Assembly (NCBI GenBank): GCA_013399015.1
Contig: VWZX01004907.1
Span: 62,001 to 126,000 of the forward strand
Direction of reading: 5' to 3'
DNA from: Galbula dea
Taxonomy: Eukaryota > Chordata > Aves > Piciformes > Galbulidae
Length of the DNA stretch: 64,000 bases
The notes beneath the pieces are model-generated. The model did not search any database. It was not told where the DNA came from and was given only the letters and a program-made list of their open reading frames with translations. Position numbers and translations under genes: made by a program. This document shows positions 57,986 through 64,000 of this stretch, one piece after another; position 1 is the stretch's first letter; each line of letters begins with the position of its first letter.

Positions 57986-60900
57986 TGCATCCCTCACTGC
58001 TAAGCTCAAAAGCACTATGTCTAGCTCAGAAATTCCCTGAATCAGAAGTTTCTGGAGGCCTGCAGTCTATCACCATATGACTGCTCTCATAATTCTTCAC
58101 CTCCTACTGGATTCACTCAGAGATGGTGTCTGACCAAAAGTTACCTCTGAACTGCTGTTAGTGCACCTTCAGACAAACCTTGCCTTTCCTTTTCCCTTCC
58201 AGAGTCATCTACTGGATCTCCATTCAGCACTTAACATAAACCCAGAACCTTTTTTTGCCAAGAGGCTGACCAAGTGGTCTGTTTCTTCTGGAATGAGGAC
58301 ATTTATTCAATCCTGGGTTTAAATTACACTCTGCCATCAAAAATACTAAGATAATTATGTCCCAAACTCCTCGATTTATTATTTTTTTTAACCAATCCAT
58401 ACCCTGGCTCTGCTTTGCCCCTATCTCCAGGGAGCAAGGAGGCTACCAACACAGCATCCATGTACTGAGTCAAACCTTTGTCCTCTAGATGACCATTTGA
58501 AGCCAAAGAGGATCATGCCCACTCCCAGTAAGTGAACTCTAGTAAAAGAAGATTTCAAAAGTACCTATTCCTTGTCTTAACAAGTGATCTACTGGTACAA
58601 AACAAAATTTTCTGCTACTCTGGAGACAAACCAGTTTCCTCTGCAAAGGGTTCTAACATGCTAGGAATTGTCCATTGTAATGTACCCTGGTTCACCTTCA
58701 GCTTATGTCCCAGCCAGATGTTACAGCACTCTGCAGTGCCTGGGGACTCCTGACCACTCCTGGTAGAGCAAACTGGGGAAAGGAAAGGATGGGACAATAT
58801 CCAAGTAGATGTAGCCACACTGAACAAAATGCATGCCTGCTTTATCCTCAGTTTTTAAGCCAGTTCCCCCTCTACATTTTTTTTTCTCTCTTCAGAAAAC
58901 CTGAAACCAGAATCTTCATCCAACTCTCAACCACACTGCTGCTCTCCAACCTATCCTTCCATCTCTTTCACTGCCTCTCCAGGAAAACCACTCTCCTTTA
59001 GGTACTCCAGCAGTACCCTGTCCTCTTTGAATAATAGCTTCCTCCTGTTGGGTTTGGGGTTTCTGGGGGGAACAAACATATTGTGGCTTACAAACAAGAA
59101 AGCTTTTGCCATGCCCTTAACCTCTGAGAGGATTCATGCTTAGCTTTTCCCCTCCCTTCACATAATAATTCACTTTGCCACAAAGACCTGTGGCACTAAA
59201 ACAAAATCTTGCCCCTACCAGTCAGATGACACAACTTTACCTGGGACCAGCATTTCACCCAGTCTGTATTCCTTCCATATAAAGGCTGAACAGCATCTGA
59301 GGCACTGGCTCTGACACGTTTCGATAGAAGGCACATTGTAGACTCCAAAAATTCCCATTTTACCTGCTGCAGTCCTGATAGTTTATGCAGATGAGGGGAT
59401 CAGGCCATGCAGGCAACTACTTTGATTCTTTTTCTCCTTTCTGATACCCTCCAAAGCCTCCACAGCAAAAGCACAACAGGAACCTTGAGACACTGAGATG
59501 CAGCTGCAGCCCCACGTAAGTACTGATGTCTCTTCCCCATTCCACCTTCAGAATAGCTACAGCCCAGCAAAACACTGAAACGCTTCCTTAAACTTGAGTT
59601 ATCCTGCACACAGGTTCCTTCCTGAGGTGACCTCCAACAGGTTTTTTTGCAGCCTCATGCAGAACCCAGATGAACTTTTGGGTTTCAGTGGAAAGCTCTG
59701 TACCTGCAACACTTCTGCCATGCACACATGACCCTTGTTGGCACAAGGCTGTTGATGGTGATCTCCTCTGGACAGAGCAGAGGAAGTGCAATTGACTGTT
59801 TATGTTTGGCTTTGAGCAACAGTTTTTTCCTCAGCTATTTACTGAAGACATTTTAGAGCAAAACAAGAAAAACTATTCACACAAAGCCAACCAGTAACAC
59901 ACAGAAAGCAAATGATAGCTAGTGAGCACAGCCTCTGCTCCCCTTTACTTTAGAGTAGACAGCTAAACATTTCTTCACAGCCTAAAAGTCACATGGACTT
60001 TTTTCTGCTGTTAGTACAGGAGCTGTCCTCCATGCTACAGTTCAAAACATCCAGTTTGCTTCTCCATATCAGCTCTAGAAAGACTTTTAAAGCCACACAT
60101 TTCCCCAGTATCACCTGTACTCTATTAAAAGAGAAGAGACTAAGAAGTGGGTGTCAGCCATCCTGTTCTCCCAGGACAAGGAGTTAATCCATTAGCACTT
60201 CAGCCAGTTTATGAGTCAACTACAGAAGAGCTGCAAGCTTCCTAGAAGCCACTTCAGAGATGTTTTTTGGTTAGGTTAACACAAAAAAACCCCCAAATGG
60301 TTAAATTACCTTCCATGACAGTGCCCCAAGGCCTTGAACAGAGACACAAGCTCACTGAAATTGTGAACTCATGGATTTAGTGACCATGACTGGCACTGAT
60401 ATCATCATTTCCTCCTTCCTTGGTCTTGCAACCCCAGTTACTGACAGGGAGTGACAGCTGAACAATGGGAGAGTAAAGAGAAAGGGTAAGGAAGGAGTTG
60501 TTGCTAACACATTTGATTTTCAGTGGAGAGAGAGGACCCAAATCCAGGTTGTGGCAAAGCAACAAGTAGGTTAAAGTGTTAAGAGAAAGACAAAAAAGAG
60601 GTACAATCAGAAAGGGAGAAATTTGCTTAATGGCAGTACTGTATCAGTTCTTGTAGGGAAAGTGGAGACATTGGAACTGGATGTAGGATGGCAGGAAGCC
60701 AAAGAAGGGGTCAACAGCCACAGGAGCACGTGTGTTAAAGCAGAGGGGTGAAGAATGCAAGAGGAGTGAAGCACAGAAGAACAACAGTTACAACATGCAG
60801 CCAAGGATTAGAGCCTAGGCAACAGCTTCAGCTGAGCTGACTGTGGCTTCAGGCAATAGGAAATGGAAGCAAGGAGATACTGGCTCCATGGGCAGAGGAG

Positions 60901-62950
60901 GAAGAAAGGAGACCAAAGACCAAAAGGCAGCATGGGAGTCAAACACAGAAAGGCTGCTACATAATGAAGCCAGCCAGTGACATGAGCAAAAAAAATAAGC
61001 TCTGCCAGCCAGCAAAGACTGTTACATGGACTGATAAGCACATAACTACCAGAAGCTAGTTTTGGAATGACTGAAATTCATCCCAAAGACAGAGTGTGGT
61101 ACTTGTCAGGGCAAAAGTTACCAAGAAGTAACCCAAAGAAAAAGTTTTTGAGCCTACTGGCAGGGATCAGATGATGAAGAAAGTAAAAAGAGGAGAGGAA
61201 CTGACTAGCACCAGATGCTTTGGACAGAGAGAAGGAAATAAGGTACCCTGGGGGGAGGTGGGTTGGTACTCATCTATAAGAAACAAACCAGCAGAACAGA
61301 AGCAGATCCTTCAGTTTAGACCTAGAGGTTTCCTACCTAGCTGGTGAACAAAGGTTTCCTCCAAAGTTCTGAGTGTAGCCAAACCAAACTCCTCCCAGGC
61401 TGGCCATAGATAGCAATATTTCAAGTGAAAATTGAGAGATGGTGGTAAGTGAGCTGAACAGCTAAGACATCTGGAACAACCAGGAGGAGAACACCTAATA
61501 GAGCAGATTAAAGGAAAGCCACAACACACTTAAACCACAGGCTACAATAACCCAGAACTTTTGGGCCAAGGGAATCTATCAGCTGAGAGTCTGGTTCAAT
61601 CCCAACAACTTTTGGATGAGAAGAGGTGCACAGAGCAAAGGAAGGCAATGAAGGCCATGTCACCAACAGAATGGAAACCCAGACAGCTGCTTCTCATCCC
61701 TACCCAGTTCAGGTATGAGCTCTCTACTTAATAAATCCTTGAAGACTCTTCCACATAGATTCTCACATCATATATTCAATTAGATGTATCATAGTAGCAA
61801 ATACACTGTTCTAAATGAAAAACAAAAGCCAACTCACAGCTTAAAAAGGGGTGGGGGGAAAGGTATTAATTTGTGGCCCTAGAAAACAAGGGAAGGTGCC
61901 TTCAAACACTACATGGAGGCTACAACCTTCTGTACTGGTCATGCCTTGGCACACCTGAGCTTGGTGGAACTTCTAATGCTCTAAAACACAACTTGAAACA
62001 ACTCAGAACAACTTCTGATGACATTTATGTGAATAATCAGATGATCTGGGATCTTGATTAACAATACTCAGTATGAAAAGGCAGAGATCTTTCCTACACA
62101 TGCAATACTTTCATTAAGGAATTTAAATTAAGCTGATTCATCACCTGATGGCTGTTAATTTGCCAACTGAGCCTCAAACTCCTGTTGATGCACTGAATTC
62201 CTTTTGATAAGAGAATTGGGCTAAGGTTACACAGTGTCACAGTTAACATGAAAATGCTCTCCACCTAGAATTCAAGAAATAATATTAGTAACTTGAAGCT
62301 TTCTAGATTTAGATAACTAAAAAGTTGTTAACCTAGCTCATCATGATTACAGACAATGCAGTAATCAAGCAGGGGAGGTAAAAAAGTGATATAGCATCTG
62401 GTATTTAACAGTAAAATCAAGGCATTAAATCCTCAAGAACTGTGTTTTATTAAACAAAACAAAGCACAGAAATGTTCAAGCCCAATCAGCATTCAGATGC
62501 ACCAAGTCTATGAAAGGCAGGAAGCAGAACTGTGGAGTCCTTCTTTAGTTATCCAAACAGCAACACAGATTAGGGCTTTTAAGTTTCATTTACCTCCATC
62601 GTTTACACCAAGGCAGATTGAGTTATTTGTCCCAAGACACACAAACATCACAGGCATCACAAAGCATATTCTGCAGTACACTTTCCTAGGAAATTAACTG
62701 GAAAAGCCTCCTCAATGCCCCTGAGTTGGCAAGGGTAGAGATCAAACAGGATTCCTAAATCACTCATCTAAAAAATACAGCTGCCACAGGATGGTGACTT
62801 GCCTACTTTGAGTTGTCCCTCTGGTCCCACAAGGCCACTTACTCCACTGTCACATGTGGTTATACTAAAATCACTGAAGTAGGTAGTGAAATATCTCACA
62901 TACAAGACAATACATATGCAGCTTTTCAGAGCCAGTTTAATAGTTTCACT

Positions 62951-63035
62951 GATCACAGAATCACAGAATATTAGGAGTTGGAAGGGACTTTGAAAGATCA
63001 CCTAGTCCAGCTCCTGCTACAGCCTCTCCCTTACA
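62951..63035 (-). mobile_element. CR1 LINE 3' fragment
   Basis: Antisense CR1 end: GATCACAGAATCACAGAATA then GAGTTGGAAGGGACTTTGAA and GATCACCTAGTCCAGCTCCT. Similarity fades after about 63035. Confidence 0.85.
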
Positions 63036-64000
63036 AGTTTCAGCAGAGAAAGGGTTCATCTCTCCTGGAGACATGCTCTGTGCCTAGAGGATCACACTGA
63101 CTCAGAAATTGCAGGAAGGAGGTTTGGGGGATGTTCTCTGGAAACACCACAGAAGTGGGTGCTCCAGACAATACCTTCCAATAGCTGTGGAACCTTCATA
63201 AAACATCAGCCTCTGCAACACAGTGACTGCAGAGCACCAAGGTCCCCACTATTACCCACCTGGATGCTGCTGCTTGATGCTTCTCCTCTAAAAACATATC
63301 AACATACTGTCTTCTAGGTAGTGTTTCAGAACAAAACCCCACCACATTGAATGATTTAGACTCCTCTGAGTCATCACAGAACAATACCCAGAAGGTGAGC
63401 CTGGAGAGGAAGGCACAGACTTTTAATACCTTGACCAGTTGGCTAGGACAAAGCACCAGGTGAGATTTCCTGCACAATGAGAGCACATCAGAATGGTAAA
63501 CCTGATACCCTACCAGGAGCAAAGCATTACATATATTGTGAGTAGCTTCTGCTGGCACACTGTCCCATTTTACTTTCTACCCCAATAGTCATGTCCTATG
63601 TTCAGCTAAAAAACTATCACAGCCCACCCAAAGAAGGCTCTGCTTCACCAAGTGCTGCTTGCACAGCACTAAGATCCATGGTGAGAAAAAACAATGCAAA
63701 GTAAATCCTCCTTAGAAAAAGTTCTGTGTGTCTTGTCACTATAGATCTTCTCAGGGAAAAACAAGATGCAAAGCAGGCCATGATCAGGTAGGCATTCTGG
63801 CATAACCAGCTGCAATTACTAGCCAACAGCAGCTTTATCATTCTAGTCATTGCACAAACAGTTCATACTTGCATTAAGTTTTTCCTCTTATTTTGGCACT
63901 AAAAGGGATCATTGGGATAACAGGGGCCTCTTCCAAGAAAGTGATGAAAGTAAAGGATTTTACTACTTGTTTCCCAGCAGATTAGCCTCTAGCTTCTAAC

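Larger units (their letters stand above)
50953..64000 (-). other. RASA3: RASA3 5' intron, at least 13 kb, runs off the window
   Basis: No exon of RASA3 was found here, so the intron before residue 151 extends past the edge. It holds CR1 copies at 52373-53235, 57923-57985 and 62951-63035, a probable ancient LINE at 54868-55035 and purine-rich sequence around 60450-61260. Open frames show no recognised domain. Confidence 0.7.

Noticed and set aside
62768..63001. Minus-strand frame with TTCDSGVSGLVG as a RASA3 exon
   Set aside because: The similarity to the expected DTGVVCHKL region is not sustained, and the frame overlaps a CR1 tail.

Overview
The window is nuclear DNA from a vertebrate, almost certainly a bird. 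The case for a bird rests on many CR1 (chicken repeat 1) LINE copies with the typical octamer tail, no Alu or L1 sequence that I can see, and one gene spread over short GT-AG exons with introns mostly of 0.5 to 4 kb. I cannot name the species.

The only gene I identify with confidence is RASA3 (GAP1IP4BP, a Ras/Rap GTPase-activating protein). It lies on the minus strand and fills the window from about 15.9 kb to the right edge. Nineteen coding exons were placed by reading both strands. Their phases join without a gap into 686 residues, roughly residue 151 to the C terminus of a protein of about 836 residues (human is about 834). They encode the second C2 domain (48.1-51.0 kb plus 40.4-43.8 kb), the RasGAP domain (31.0-39.9 kb, with the arginine-finger codon at 36734-36736), the PH domain and Btk-type zinc motif (21.8-30.5 kb) and the C-terminal tail (17.7-21.1 kb). 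The 3' UTR runs to an ATTAAA signal at 15914-15919. The start codon, first C2 domain and promoter lie beyond position 64000, behind an intron of at least 13 kb.

Positions 1-15.9 kb are downstream of RASA3. I recognise no known gene there. The stretch holds a near-palindromic repeat at its left edge, CR1 fragments, a 38-40 bp minisatellite split by a CR1, a short interstitial telomeric repeat (15.71 kb) and a weak candidate for an unrecognised three-exon minus-strand ORF (12.75-13.73 kb).

Mobile elements are CR1 copies of several ages. The best preserved (17.90-18.69 kb, antisense in the last RASA3 intron) keeps a 195-codon piece of the reverse transcriptase ORF. Others are truncated or frameshifted. 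I found no RNA genes, CRISPR arrays or operon-like systems, and I see no evidence for a new multi-gene system.
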